A program made the position numbers and the translations under genes. Under the pieces are notes generated by a model. That model searched no databases. It had not been told where the DNA came from and was given only the letters and a program-made list of their open reading frames with translations. A DNA stretch of 64,000 nucleotides from Flavobacterium sp. (GTDB taxonomy: Bacteria; Bacteroidota; Bacteroidia; Flavobacteriales; Flavobacteriaceae), in the NCBI GenBank assembly GCA_023251135.1, contig JAHEZJ010000010.1, positions 1 to 64,000 of the forward strand. Reading direction: 5' to 3'. Below are positions 56,461-64,000 of the stretch, in pieces. Numbering within the stretch: position 1 is the first letter of the stretch; every line of letters starts with the position of its first letter.

Positions 56461-57120
56461 TTACAGATAAGACTGAAGTATTTTTTGAATCGTCTGTCCT
56501 AAAAATGTATCAGCTGTTGGATCGCCAATTGCGCTGAAATTCCATTCTCCATTATGTTTGTACAATTTTCCCATAATGATAGAACGTTTGTTTACATATT
56601 TTGAATCAGCAGAAACGTTGTAAGAAGCAAATTCTGAAACTACGTTGGTTGGAGTACCTTCGTACATTCTGATTTTCGCATAAGGAATTTTAGAAAAATC
56701 CTCTTTTCCTGCATTATTTAAAAAGAAAAATATCTGATTCACTTTGGCATCAACTTTAGAAAGGTCAACTGTAATAATCTCATTATCTAAACCGTCATCT
56801 CCGCCTTTGTCACCTGCAAGGTCATCACCGGTGTGCTTTAAAGCTCCATCAGCACTTAACAATTTTCCTTTTGTAAGGCCAAACTGCTGCAAGGCTTCTA
56901 CTTTGTATAAAGGAGAGTACAAATGATCGCAAAGTTTGTTCTGATCGTCTATCAGTACACAACTCAAATCTAAATCAATTTCTACCACGTTTTTTGACAG
57001 TCCAAGGAATCCTTTTGTTTCAATTACACCCCAGTTTACACCAACGCAAAAATTGGTTAATGATTCACCACTTGATTTTATCAAATCAATTTTTTGCCCT
57101 TTGATTAAATTAATTGCCAT
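56461..57120 (-). CDS. TerD family protein (long type)
   Basis: A 219-residue TerD-domain protein beginning with the family start MAINLIKGQKIDL. The calcium-binding region is visible as HTGDDLAGDKGGDDGLDNE with flanking acidic residues, and YAKIRMYEGTPTNVV as well as the C-terminal WNFSAIGDP are conserved. TerD proteins bind calcium and associate with the inner membrane in stress responses. It is more like the 202-residue copy at 59775 than the short copies. Last intact gene of the ter operon, 9 bp after the short TerD. Confidence 0.93.
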   Translation of the reverse strand: MAINLIKGQKIDLIKSSGESLTNFCVGVNWGVIETKGFLGLSKNVVEIDLDLSCVLIDDQNKLCDHLYSPLYKVEALQQFGLTKGKLLSADGALKHTGDDLAGDKGGDDGLDNEIITVDLSKVDAKVNQIFFFLNNAGKEDFSKIPYAKIRMYEGTPTNVVSEFASYNVSADSKYVNKRSIIMGKLYKHNGEWNFSAIGDPTADTFLGQTIQKILQSYL

Positions 57121-57129
57121 TGTTTTTTA

Positions 57130-57681
57130 TTAATTGTATTTATTCAAATAATCTTGCAAACCCCCTTTCATTCCAATTCCTACAGCTTCAAACTTCCATT
57201 CATTATTTCGTTTGTAAAGTCTTCCAAACTCAACAGCTGTTTCAATAGAAAAGTCTTCATCAAGCTCGTACTTCACTAATTCTGTATTGGTCTGATCAAT
57301 AATTCTGATAAATGAATTTCTTATCTGACCAAAATTTTGTCTTTTGGTATCCGCATGATGAATGGTTACAACAAAGCAAATTTCATTTACATCCGGTGAT
57401 ACTGTAGACAAATCGATCTGAATTTTTTCATCATCCCCGTCTCCTGCTCCGGTCAAATTATCTCCGGTATGTGTTACAGCACCATCAGGTGATTTCAAAT
57501 TATTATAATAAACAAAATGGTTGTCATTAGGAATTTTTCCATTAGCACCGACTAAAAAAACAGAAGCATCCAAATCGAAACCTTCTCCTGTACTGCTTGA
57601 ATTACTATCCCAGCCAAGTCCAACAATAAATTTTGGTGCCTCAATACTCTGTCTTTGACCTTTTTCTAAATTAATTGCCAT
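57130..57681 (-). CDS. terD: TerD family protein (short type)
   Basis: A 183-residue TerD protein with canonical features: MAINLEKGQR, LGWDSNSSSTGEGFDLDASVF, HTGDNLTGAGDGDDE (calcium sites), ETAVEFGRLYKRNNEWKF and a GMKGGLQDYLNKYN tail. It is almost a copy of the 184-residue protein at 60390. In the ter operon it lies 12 bp after the unknown 321-residue gene and 9 bp before the long TerD. Confidence 0.94.
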   Translation of the reverse strand: MAINLEKGQRQSIEAPKFIVGLGWDSNSSSTGEGFDLDASVFLVGANGKIPNDNHFVYYNNLKSPDGAVTHTGDNLTGAGDGDDEKIQIDLSTVSPDVNEICFVVTIHHADTKRQNFGQIRNSFIRIIDQTNTELVKYELDEDFSIETAVEFGRLYKRNNEWKFEAVGIGMKGGLQDYLNKYN

Positions 57682-57693
57682 TTTATTTTTCTT

Positions 57694-58659
57694 TTATTTA
57701 ATATTAATATTTAACATTGTTTTTAAAATATTGGTTTGCTCATCTACATTTTGAAGATCTTCAATAAAATCTATAGATGAAATTTTATTCAAATATTCTC
57801 CCAATACACCACTCACATTTTCAGGAAATGATGTTTTTATGGTACTTAATTCGACTGTTAATGCTGTATTTTTTTCTTTTAGCTGTGTGATAATCTCCCC
57901 TTTTACGGAGTCGTTTTTAACAAGATTAAACTCTTTTGCTGTTGACTCCTCTAAAAAGTAAAATACTTTTTCATTAACTAAAAAAATAAATCTATCATTA
58001 GTGTCTCTAAATTCGAATACCTCAATAACTTCATTATTGCAAACCAGTCCACACAAAAACTTAATTTTAAATTTCAGGATATTCAGTCTTCCTAAAAGTT
58101 TCTTTTCAAATTTTACATGTTTATTTTCATACCACTTCTTATCTAAAGAGGCTATTTTTTCATATTCTTCAACTGTGATCTCCCGATAATATTCTTGTTT
58201 GACACGGTCTGAAAAACTTATAATTTCGTTCCAATTAAAAAAATCTGAGCTTTCATTGACAAACATACTATAGAGTTCTTCAATTTTTCCGGACATGTTT
58301 TTTGCATGTGTCTTTGCTTTTTCTGCAAATCCGGATTCTCCAATTTCTGATTCTAATTTGATTATCATATCTTCATTGATATAAATCTCATCAGAAATCA
58401 AAAGATACTGCTGTTCTTTCGATTTTTTTAATTTCTGAAACAATTCAATAAAACTGCTTGTAAACTGTATATGAAAGAGTTCAAGTTTATTTATGTCTAA
58501 TGTTTTATTGTTTTCAAAGAGAGCATGAATAATTCTTGTTTTTATTAAAACACCAACAAAATCCTTGTGACTAAAGAAATTGGATAACAATTCTAAAATC
58601 ACAAGTTTTCTATTACTATCTTTTATTATTTGAACAAACCGTTCCTCTTCCTCTTGCAT
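57694..58659 (-). CDS. Unknown protein of the ter operon
   Basis: A 321-residue cytoplasmic protein that I do not recognise. It is mostly helical and charged; the segment 1-110 is helical, about 115-165 includes KNMSGKIEELYSMFVNES, and about 185-240 has a beta-rich part (LLGRLNILKFKIKFLCG, FEFRDTNDRFIFLVNEK). The C terminus is a coiled-coil-like stretch (ITQLKEKNTALTVEL). It lies between telA (19 bp) and terD (12 bp) on the same strand, so it must be cotranscribed and probably works with TelA and TerD. Confidence 0.75.
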   Translation of the reverse strand: MQEEEERFVQIIKDSNRKLVILELLSNFFSHKDFVGVLIKTRIIHALFENNKTLDINKLELFHIQFTSSFIELFQKLKKSKEQQYLLISDEIYINEDMIIKLESEIGESGFAEKAKTHAKNMSGKIEELYSMFVNESSDFFNWNEIISFSDRVKQEYYREITVEEYEKIASLDKKWYENKHVKFEKKLLGRLNILKFKIKFLCGLVCNNEVIEVFEFRDTNDRFIFLVNEKVFYFLEESTAKEFNLVKNDSVKGEIITQLKEKNTALTVELSTIKTSFPENVSGVLGEYLNKISSIDFIEDLQNVDEQTNILKTMLNINIK

Positions 58660-58678
58660 TTAACTGATTTCTGTTCAA

Positions 58679-59767
58679 TTAACTTATCACACCCTTTTTT
58701 AGTTCAACTTCAAGACTTTGTAATCCTGCATCAAGCTGTCTTCTGGTTTCAGTACCTTGCTCATGAATTTGTTTTACTTCTGTCAACGTATCAATCAATG
58801 ATTTTGTTGTCATTTTTAAAGTCTCAAGAGATACCACTGTATTTTCATTTTCTTTTGCTACTTCAATACTGTTTTGTTTTAGCATTTCAGCATTTTTCTG
58901 CAAGATCGTATTTGTTGTTTCAGATACTCTTCGCTGTACTTCAATATTCTGTTTTTGTCTTTGTAAGGCAACCGCAAGCGTTAACTGATTCTTCCAAACC
59001 GGCATGGTGGTTGTCAAAATCGACTGTGCTTTTTCTGCAATAGAAGTGTTGTTGTTTTGTACCACACGAATCTGCGCCAAAGACTGCAACATAATAAAAC
59101 GAACAATTTTCATATCGGCCAGACGTTTGTCCAGACGATTGATAAAGTTTCTTTTATCTGAAATTTGATAATCCTGGTATTGCGCCGGATTACCTTCCAT
59201 TACAGCAAGCTCTTCACCCAATTCTTTAAATCGAATTTGTCCTGCAATAATGTGTTTTTCCATCTCTTTAATAAGATTCACATTTCCGTCAAACATGGTT
59301 TGAAGGGCACTGTTATCTTTTACAGAGTTGATCATTCCTGCCTTTACTTTATTACTGATTTTATCAATATTTACAGTAATCTTATCGTATTGCTGGAATA
59401 ATTTTTTTACATCAACTACCAATTTGTTCAGAATCGGAATTTTAGAAAGGAATCGTTTAAACGGTCCCTGATCCAACTGATCTACATCAACATAATTTAA
59501 CTCCGTAAGCAAGTCATTTATCAATGTACCAACTTCACCTGAGTTATAAGTTCTGACATTGGTTAAAAAAGTATCACTTTGCTTCGCAATCGAATTCTGG
59601 ATATCAGCTCCATAATTCAAGATTGAATTCGTATCATTTTCATTTAACTGATTTGAGATCGACTTGTAACTATTAACTTCCGTTTCAGAAATTGAAGTTA
59701 AGTTTACATTTCCATCCTTATCAATCAATGCAGTATTCTCTTGAGCAACTAATTGATTTTCTGACAT
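58679..59767 (-). CDS. telA: TelA-like toxic anion resistance protein
   Basis: A 362-residue protein of the TelA family (PF05816). It is almost entirely helical with long coiled-coil segments; VDQLDQGPFKRFLSKIPIL, KLFQQYDKITVNIDKISNK, NRLDKRLADMKIVRFIMLQS and AQILTTTMPVWKNQLTLAVALQ-like IMPVWKNQL (read TTMPVWKNQLTLAVAL) are characteristic. Members confer tolerance to tellurite and other stresses by unknown means and co-occur with TerD. The gene is 7 bp downstream of the long TerD and 19 bp upstream of the unknown gene. Confidence 0.93.
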   Translation of the reverse strand: MSENQLVAQENTALIDKDGNVNLTSISETEVNSYKSISNQLNENDTNSILNYGADIQNSIAKQSDTFLTNVRTYNSGEVGTLINDLLTELNYVDVDQLDQGPFKRFLSKIPILNKLVVDVKKLFQQYDKITVNIDKISNKVKAGMINSVKDNSALQTMFDGNVNLIKEMEKHIIAGQIRFKELGEELAVMEGNPAQYQDYQISDKRNFINRLDKRLADMKIVRFIMLQSLAQIRVVQNNNTSIAEKAQSILTTTMPVWKNQLTLAVALQRQKQNIEVQRRVSETTNTILQKNAEMLKQNSIEVAKENENTVVSLETLKMTTKSLIDTLTEVKQIHEQGTETRRQLDAGLQSLEVELKKGVIS

Positions 59768-59774
59768 AATTTAT

Positions 59775-60383
59775 TTATAGATGGTTTTGTTGAATGGTAA
59801 CGATAGTCTGTTCCAACTTTTTATCATTGGTTGGTGTTCCAATTGCACTAAATTTCCAATCTCCGTTTCTTTTATAAAAAACACCTAAAACCATAGAAAC
59901 ATTTCCGGCAAAAGAAGCGTCATTTGCAACATCATAACGGGCAAATTCCTGACTCACTTTTGTTGGAGTTCCTTCATAAATCCTGATAGACGCAAAAGGA
60001 ATGTCTTTAAAATCCTGTCCTCTGAAACTATTTATAAAAAAGGCAACATGATTGGCAGCCGGTGATAATTGCGAAAAGTCTAAAGTAATTACTTCATTAT
60101 CTAAACCGTCATCACCATTTAAATCTCCTGTTAAATCGTCACCACTGTGCTTGATCGCACGATCGTTTGATAATAATTTTCTAAAATTTACGGAGTCAAT
60201 ATGATTTTTTTTGTCGTCATAAACCGCGCAGCTTGCATCTAAATCTACTGCTTCTTTTTTGGTCCCGAAAAAGCCTTTTTTCTCAATTGCTCCCCAGTTT
60301 ACACCAACACAAATATTTTGTAATTTAGTACCATTGCTTTTTTCAAGACTGATACGTTGTCCTTTTTCTAAATTAATTGCCAT
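59775..60383 (-). CDS. TerD family protein (long type)
   Basis: A 202-residue TerD protein (MAINLEKGQRISLEK). The calcium-binding part is HSGDDLTGDLNGDDGLDNE; FASIRIYEGTPTKVSQE and WKFSAIGTPTND are shared with the 219-residue copy. It directly follows the short TerD (6 bp) and precedes telA (7 bp). Confidence 0.93.
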   Translation of the reverse strand: MAINLEKGQRISLEKSNGTKLQNICVGVNWGAIEKKGFFGTKKEAVDLDASCAVYDDKKNHIDSVNFRKLLSNDRAIKHSGDDLTGDLNGDDGLDNEVITLDFSQLSPAANHVAFFINSFRGQDFKDIPFASIRIYEGTPTKVSQEFARYDVANDASFAGNVSMVLGVFYKRNGDWKFSAIGTPTNDKKLEQTIVTIQQNHL

Positions 60384-60389
60384 ATCTTT

Positions 60390-60944
60390 TTAATTGTATT
60401 TATTTAAATAATCTTCTAATCCGCCTTTCATTCCAACGCCAATAGCTTCAAATTTCCATTGTCCGTCTTTGTTGTAAATTCTTCCGAATTCTACAGCTGT
60501 TTCTATTGAAAAATCCTCTTCTAACTCATATTTAACCACCTCACTGTTGTTACTTTCGTCTACAATACGAATGAAAGAGTTTCTAACCTGACCAAAATTT
60601 TGTCTTCTGTTTTCAGCATCATGAATGGTCACTACAACACAAATTTCTTTTACTGCTGAATTGATTTTAGTCAAATCAATTTTTACCTGCTCATCATCAC
60701 CGTCTCCGTCTCCGGTTAAATTATCACCTGTGTGTATTATCGCATCGTCTGGTGATTTCAGATTGTTATAAAAAACAAAATGTGAATCTGATATTATTTT
60801 TTTGTTGTCTCCCAAAATAAATACCGACGCATCAAGATCAAAACCCGATCCTGTACTGCTGCTGTTAGTATCCCATCCTAAACCAATGGTAAATTTGGGT
60901 GCATTTATGTTTTCACGTTGTCCTTTTTGTAAATTGATAGCCAT
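60390..60944 (-). CDS. terD: TerD family protein (short type)
   Basis: A 184-residue canonical TerD: MAINLQKGQRENINAPKF, LGWDTNSSSTGSGFDLDASV, HTGDNLTGDGDGDDE, ETAVEFGRIYNKDGQWKF, GMKGGLEDYLNKYN. Highly similar to the copy at 57130. It is 4 bp downstream of the phosphoribosyltransferase gene. Confidence 0.94.
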   Translation of the reverse strand: MAINLQKGQRENINAPKFTIGLGWDTNSSSTGSGFDLDASVFILGDNKKIISDSHFVFYNNLKSPDDAIIHTGDNLTGDGDGDDEQVKIDLTKINSAVKEICVVVTIHDAENRRQNFGQVRNSFIRIVDESNNSEVVKYELEEDFSIETAVEFGRIYNKDGQWKFEAIGVGMKGGLEDYLNKYN

Positions 60945-60948
60945 AGTT

Positions 60949-61758
60949 TTAATCTATTTTTATTACATTAATGTTTGATTGATACTCTAAAATCTGATGG
61001 TAATTATTGCTTATTGCCAAATGAAATAAGTCATTCGTTTTTTCGATTGATATATTTTCCGCCAAATACCTAAACTGCTCTTCGTTTAAACTTAAAATAA
61101 ACTTGACAATTCGGGTATTGTATTGAAAAGAAGGACTGTTTATAATCTCAACAATATCTTCAACATTTTTAACCGCATAGTAGTTGTAGTGGTTTTCAAT
61201 TTTAGGATGAATGTCTTTATTCACAAGTTCTGCGAAATACACAAAAACAAAATCTCCATTTACATTGTATTGATTTAGAATTTTATTGACAGTATGTTCG
61301 TGACTACCCGTAATTTTAATATCATCAACAAAAATGCAAAGCTTTCCATTTATAAAATTGCGGTCGATATAGTAGGTATCGTTCGAAATTAACTTCACTC
61401 TTTCCTCGAAATCTAAATTCCCGTAATCTGTAACATAGGTTTGATTTCTGTAGATTTTTGATTCTATACTGGTCTTTTTACCATTCTTAAAGAGGAAACT
61501 ATTCAGTTCTTTTTTAAAGTAAGAACATAAAAAATTCGAAGCTGTAGGTATAGACAGGTATGGGCTTGGCAGAATAACAATTTCCTGCTCTGACGATAAC
61601 AGCAATTCTCCAAATTGTTTTACAAAACCTTCAAACAAATCTTTTGCAAATTGCTCTGCATATGATTTATCTCCAAATTTAAATTTACTGTATTCCTGTT
61701 CTCTAAACGGACAATTATCGCTGTCAAGAATCTTGTGTAAGCTGTAACTTTTATTCAC
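60949..61758 (-). CDS. Phosphoribosyltransferase-like protein of the ter operon
   Basis: A 269-residue protein with the type I PRTase PRPP-binding loop FVDDIKITGSHEHT (D145, D146, T150-T156). Before it lies a beta-alpha region (IVILPSPYLSIPTASNFL) that would form the hood. It is known from comparative studies that ter operons often carry PRTase, HAD and ATP-grasp genes thought to make a nucleotide-like compound; here the ATP-grasp partner is missing. Encoded 2 bp after the HAD gene and 4 bp before terD. Confidence 0.8.
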   Translation of the reverse strand: MNKSYSLHKILDSDNCPFREQEYSKFKFGDKSYAEQFAKDLFEGFVKQFGELLLSSEQEIVILPSPYLSIPTASNFLCSYFKKELNSFLFKNGKKTSIESKIYRNQTYVTDYGNLDFEERVKLISNDTYYIDRNFINGKLCIFVDDIKITGSHEHTVNKILNQYNVNGDFVFVYFAELVNKDIHPKIENHYNYYAVKNVEDIVEIINSPSFQYNTRIVKFILSLNEEQFRYLAENISIEKTNDLFHLAISNNYHQILEYQSNINVIKID

Positions 61759-61760
61759 TT

Positions 61761-62426
61761 TTATATTTTTAATAGATGTGCATCAAATCCAAAACGAATT
61801 GCGCCATTATAATCGGCAACACTATTGTCTCCAACGTGCAATATCTCTTTTTTTTGTGCACTTTTAAAGGTATTAATCTCGTCAAAAACCAATTGAAAAA
61901 TTTCATTGTTTGGCTTTGAAAATCCAACTTCGTCAGAGTAAATCTGAAACTTAAAATAATCTGTCAATTCATAATGTGCCAATAACTTTCTTAAGGTTCT
62001 GCCTTTAATAAAAGCGGTATTACTTAAGATATTAATAGACTTATCTTCATTTGTCATTTCCTGAAATAATTTCTTTGTATCCGGGAAAATCAATTCTGGT
62101 TTATACTCCATAAATAAAGCAGCTGTTTCTTCGTAAAACTGACTTAATTTATCGGTATCAATTTTAGCAATATCAACTTGCAGCGCGCTTAAAATTAGAT
62201 AATAAAGTTCATACGTATCTATATTCAATCCTGTTTTTTCGTTAATATTATTCCCCAAAACATCATAGTATCTTACTACCTCGCTTACCTTATCCATCGT
62301 ACTATCAATTTCAAAGAAATTTTTAAATAATAAATTCCTTTTTTTCTTAAATTCCGGATTGGATTTTATCAATGTCAGCCATAAATCGAAAGAGATATGG
62401 GTATATTTTTTATACTCTATTTTCAA
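61761..62426 (-). CDS. HAD-superfamily hydrolase of the ter operon
   Basis: A 221-residue HAD phosphatase-like protein and the first gene of the ter operon. Motif I reads ISFDLWLTLI: nucleophile D14 is present, but the usual second Asp (general acid, +2) is Trp16, as in several FDxW-type HAD families, so its reaction may not be a normal phosphatase one. Motif II is LSNTAF, the Lys lies in GRTLRKLLAH or GFSKPN, and motif IV is HVGDNSVADYNGA. A helical cap occupies about residues 20-100. It probably acts on the product of the adjacent PRTase. Confidence 0.87.
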   Translation of the reverse strand: MKIEYKKYTHISFDLWLTLIKSNPEFKKKRNLLFKNFFEIDSTMDKVSEVVRYYDVLGNNINEKTGLNIDTYELYYLILSALQVDIAKIDTDKLSQFYEETAALFMEYKPELIFPDTKKLFQEMTNEDKSINILSNTAFIKGRTLRKLLAHYELTDYFKFQIYSDEVGFSKPNNEIFQLVFDEINTFKSAQKKEILHVGDNSVADYNGAIRFGFDAHLLKI

Positions 62427-62929
62427 ATGAATGCTTTTTAAAATGCTTACAGAAATACCTGTTTATTATAATTTATCCCTTAACTTTCTTATTATTGATT
62501 GTTATAACCGAAGTCTCCAAATCAAAATCAGACCCTGCCTCCTCATTTAGCCCCAGCCTAACCCAATAATACTCTTTGATAAACCGATGTCTTTTTTTTC
62601 CTTTTCTTTAAATTTACTGTCGTTAAGATGCCTTTAAAAAAAAATAAAACATACAATGATACAAAAAGCAAGCTAAGTAAAAATGTGGGTTTCCGTAAAA
62701 CCGAAAATATTTATTAACAAATTGAGTTTGGTTGCTCAAAAAAACCGCATCTGGCAGTCATAACAAGTCATAGCTTGCTTTATGCCGAAAAATACAAACT
62801 AAAATAGTATCTTTGCTTCACTCTTCTTTGTAAGATAAATTTTGAATATTTTTTCTCAGTGACAAAAAACTTCACACTAAAAACAGAAAATGATTCGCTA
62901 TAACTTCAACACCTAATTGAATTGCAACC
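62427..62929. other. Intergenic region between ter operon and DUF983 gene
   Basis: 503 bp. It must contain the ter promoter, but no clear consensus was found on the minus strand. An 11-bp inverted repeat (AAAGCAAGCTA at 62665, complement at 62771) surrounds 95 bp. A DUF983 promoter element is at 62808. Confidence 0.35.
62808..62815 (+). promoter_or_regulatory. -7 promoter element of the DUF983 gene
   Basis: TATCTTTG, identical to the -7 element of the tRNA-Met promoter; leader of about 110 nt. Confidence 0.5.
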
Positions 62930-63313
62930 ATGTTAAAAAAAGGATCCAAACTAAACAGTATACTAACAGGAAGCTGCCCAAGATGCCAGAAAGAAAGTAT
63001 GTATTCAGACCGAAATCCGCTGCATTTGACCAAGGTTCTTAAAATGAACGAAAATTGCAGTCACTGCGGATTAAAGTACCAGATTGAACCGTCGTTTTTT
63101 TATGGTGCAATGTATGTGAGTTATGGCTTAAATGTTGCCGTAGGAATTGCAGCTTTTATTGTTTCATTTGTGTTTTTTAAAACTTCAATTGAAGAATCTT
63201 TCCTGACTATTGTTATCACTTTAATTCTATTGTTTCCGTTTGTTTTAAGGCTTTCCAGAAACCTGTACATCAACATGTTTGTTTCGTACGATCCCAACGC
63301 AGGAAAAGAATAA
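62930..63313 (+). CDS. DUF983 family membrane protein
   Basis: A 127-residue protein with an N-terminal zinc ribbon-like motif (CPRC at 16-19 and CSHCG at 43-47) followed by two transmembrane helices (about 58-80 and 88-105) and RLSRNLYINMFVSYDP. This is the usual DUF983 layout. Function unknown; in other bacteria the family is sometimes linked to respiratory oxidases. It converges with the oxidoreductase gene, only 2 bp apart. Confidence 0.9.
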   Translation: MLKKGSKLNSILTGSCPRCQKESMYSDRNPLHLTKVLKMNENCSHCGLKYQIEPSFFYGAMYVSYGLNVAVGIAAFIVSFVFFKTSIEESFLTIVITLILLFPFVLRLSRNLYINMFVSYDPNAGKE

Positions 63314-63315
63314 AA

Positions 63316-64000
63316 CTATTTTCTTTTTTTATAAAAACGCTGAATATCAATTGTCAGATCTAAAGCTTGCTGGTTTTCGATATAATCAAACAGATCTTTG
63401 GCCATTGCCGGTCCGAGCATAACGCCGCGTGTCCCTAAGCCATTTAAAAGATGTAGGGATGGGTATTGGTGGTGCGTTCCTATCATGGGTCTTCGGTCGC
63501 GTACAGTTGGTCTCACTCCGCCAAAATGCGAAACAATTTCAAAGTCACAACTGATAATTTCCTTTATACGATCCATTAGCTCTGTTCTTCCTTCTTCTGT
63601 TGGTGCATCGGTTTTGTCTTTCCAATTGTAGGTTGCACCAACTTTAAACAAATCATTCCCTAAAGGCAAAATAAAGACGCTGGTATTTACAATTACATCT
63701 AAATCAAGATCTGGTGCTTTGATCACAAAAAGTTCTCCTTTAGTCCCGTCTAACGGTAAATCCTGAAAAAACGGATTGGCATGCAAGCCAAAGCCCTCCG
63801 CAAAAACAATATGTTTGGCCTGATATTCTTTATACTGCACAAAATCTTCGTGAATAATCAGTTGTGCATGCTCAAATGACTCCTGAAGGAATATTTTATT
63901 TTGAAGTAAGTATTCGTGATATTTGTCCAATAAAAGCGCGGTATCCACATAACCGGTATGCAAAACTTCGCCATAATCAAATGGAGATTCAATACCGCTG
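63316..64000 (-). CDS. FAD-dependent oxidoreductase (DAO family), 3' part
   Basis: The frame is open to the window edge, where IESPFDYGEVLHTGYVDT can be read, so the N-terminal FAD-binding part lies outside. The visible 228 codons include HIVFAEGFGLHANPFF, KGELFVIKAP, LPLGNDLFKVGATYNW, GGVRPTVRDRRPMIGTH and LNGLGTRGVMLGPAMA, typical of the DAO family (glycine oxidase/D-amino-acid dehydrogenase-like). The substrate is not deducible. Confidence 0.88.
   Translation of the reverse strand, partial: SGIESPFDYGEVLHTGYVDTALLLDKYHEYLLQNKIFLQESFEHAQLIIHEDFVQYKEYQAKHIVFAEGFGLHANPFFQDLPLDGTKGELFVIKAPDLDLDVIVNTSVFILPLGNDLFKVGATYNWKDKTDAPTEEGRTELMDRIKEIISCDFEIVSHFGGVRPTVRDRRPMIGTHHQYPSLHLLNGLGTRGVMLGPAMAKDLFDYIENQQALDLTIDIQRFYKKRK

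Noticed and set aside
56220-56537. Plus-strand 105-codon frame
   Set aside because: It overlaps terD and the minus-strand pseudogene; its translation is not protein-like.
58630-59043. Plus-strand 137-codon frame
   Set aside because: Shadow of telA; biased composition from the antisense strand.
62665-62781. Riboswitch or structured RNA formed by the 11-bp inverted repeat
   Set aside because: The arms are 95 bp apart and mostly upstream of the likely -7 element; no known riboswitch motif is seen.

Overview
This window is an AT-rich chromosomal segment of a Bacteroidota bacterium, very probably a Flavobacterium or close relative. The evidence is SusC/SusD pairs, promoters of the form TTTG-N19-TATCTTTG, LytS/LytTR two-component genes, DUF4494, DUF983 and DUF1761 genes, and typical flavobacterial intergenic repeats. 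No rRNA genes, CRISPR arrays, integrases or transposases were seen.

Layout. 1-7300: the 3' end of an AAA+ ATPase gene, a LytS/LytTR sensor-regulator pair, a TonB-dependent-receptor-like protein, a GT39-type glycosyltransferase and a DUF4269 gene. 7382-9991: a tRNA-Met (initiator-like) whose last bases are repeated 2.5 kb downstream. The repeat brackets a small island with a DUF6602 nuclease-like gene, a membrane coiled-coil gene and a DUF3892-like gene. 10083-14000: an exported protein, a membrane-anchored winged-helix regulator and an M13 metallopeptidase lipoprotein. 14644-19943: a PAAR-like/RHS polymorphic toxin with a GIY-YIG-like C-terminal tip, an LRR-type probable immunity gene and the relic of an older RHS tip. 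20049-26450: a methyltransferase, an exported Ppx/GppA-like protein, a duplicated nucleotidyltransferase/HEPN-like protein facing a LexA-like S24 regulator, DUF4494, then paired intergenic repeats.

26474-47061 is one large polysaccharide utilisation locus, all on the minus strand: glycosylasparaginase, ROK kinase, GH125, two GH92, GH2 beta-mannosidase, SusD, SusC, LacI regulator, mannose-6-phosphate isomerase and GH97. The enzymes fit outside-in trimming of high-mannose N-glycans or alpha-mannan, ending in GlcNAc-Asn cleavage and entry of mannose into glycolysis. Three near-palindromic LacI-type sites (upstream of susC, lacI and the GH97 gene) suggest one regulon.

47200-56069 is mostly housekeeping or unknown: a secreted LRR protein, DUF1761, an acyltransferase-like protein, a divergent lipid-kinase/App1-phosphatase pair, an ABC-F ATPase and TerC. 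An array of short hairpins lies at 50437-50911. 56099-62426 is an eight-gene ter operon (HAD, phosphoribosyltransferase, TerD x2, TelA, an unknown 321-residue protein, TerD x2) ending in a decayed gene. The window closes with DUF983 and the 3' part of a FAD-dependent oxidoreductase gene.
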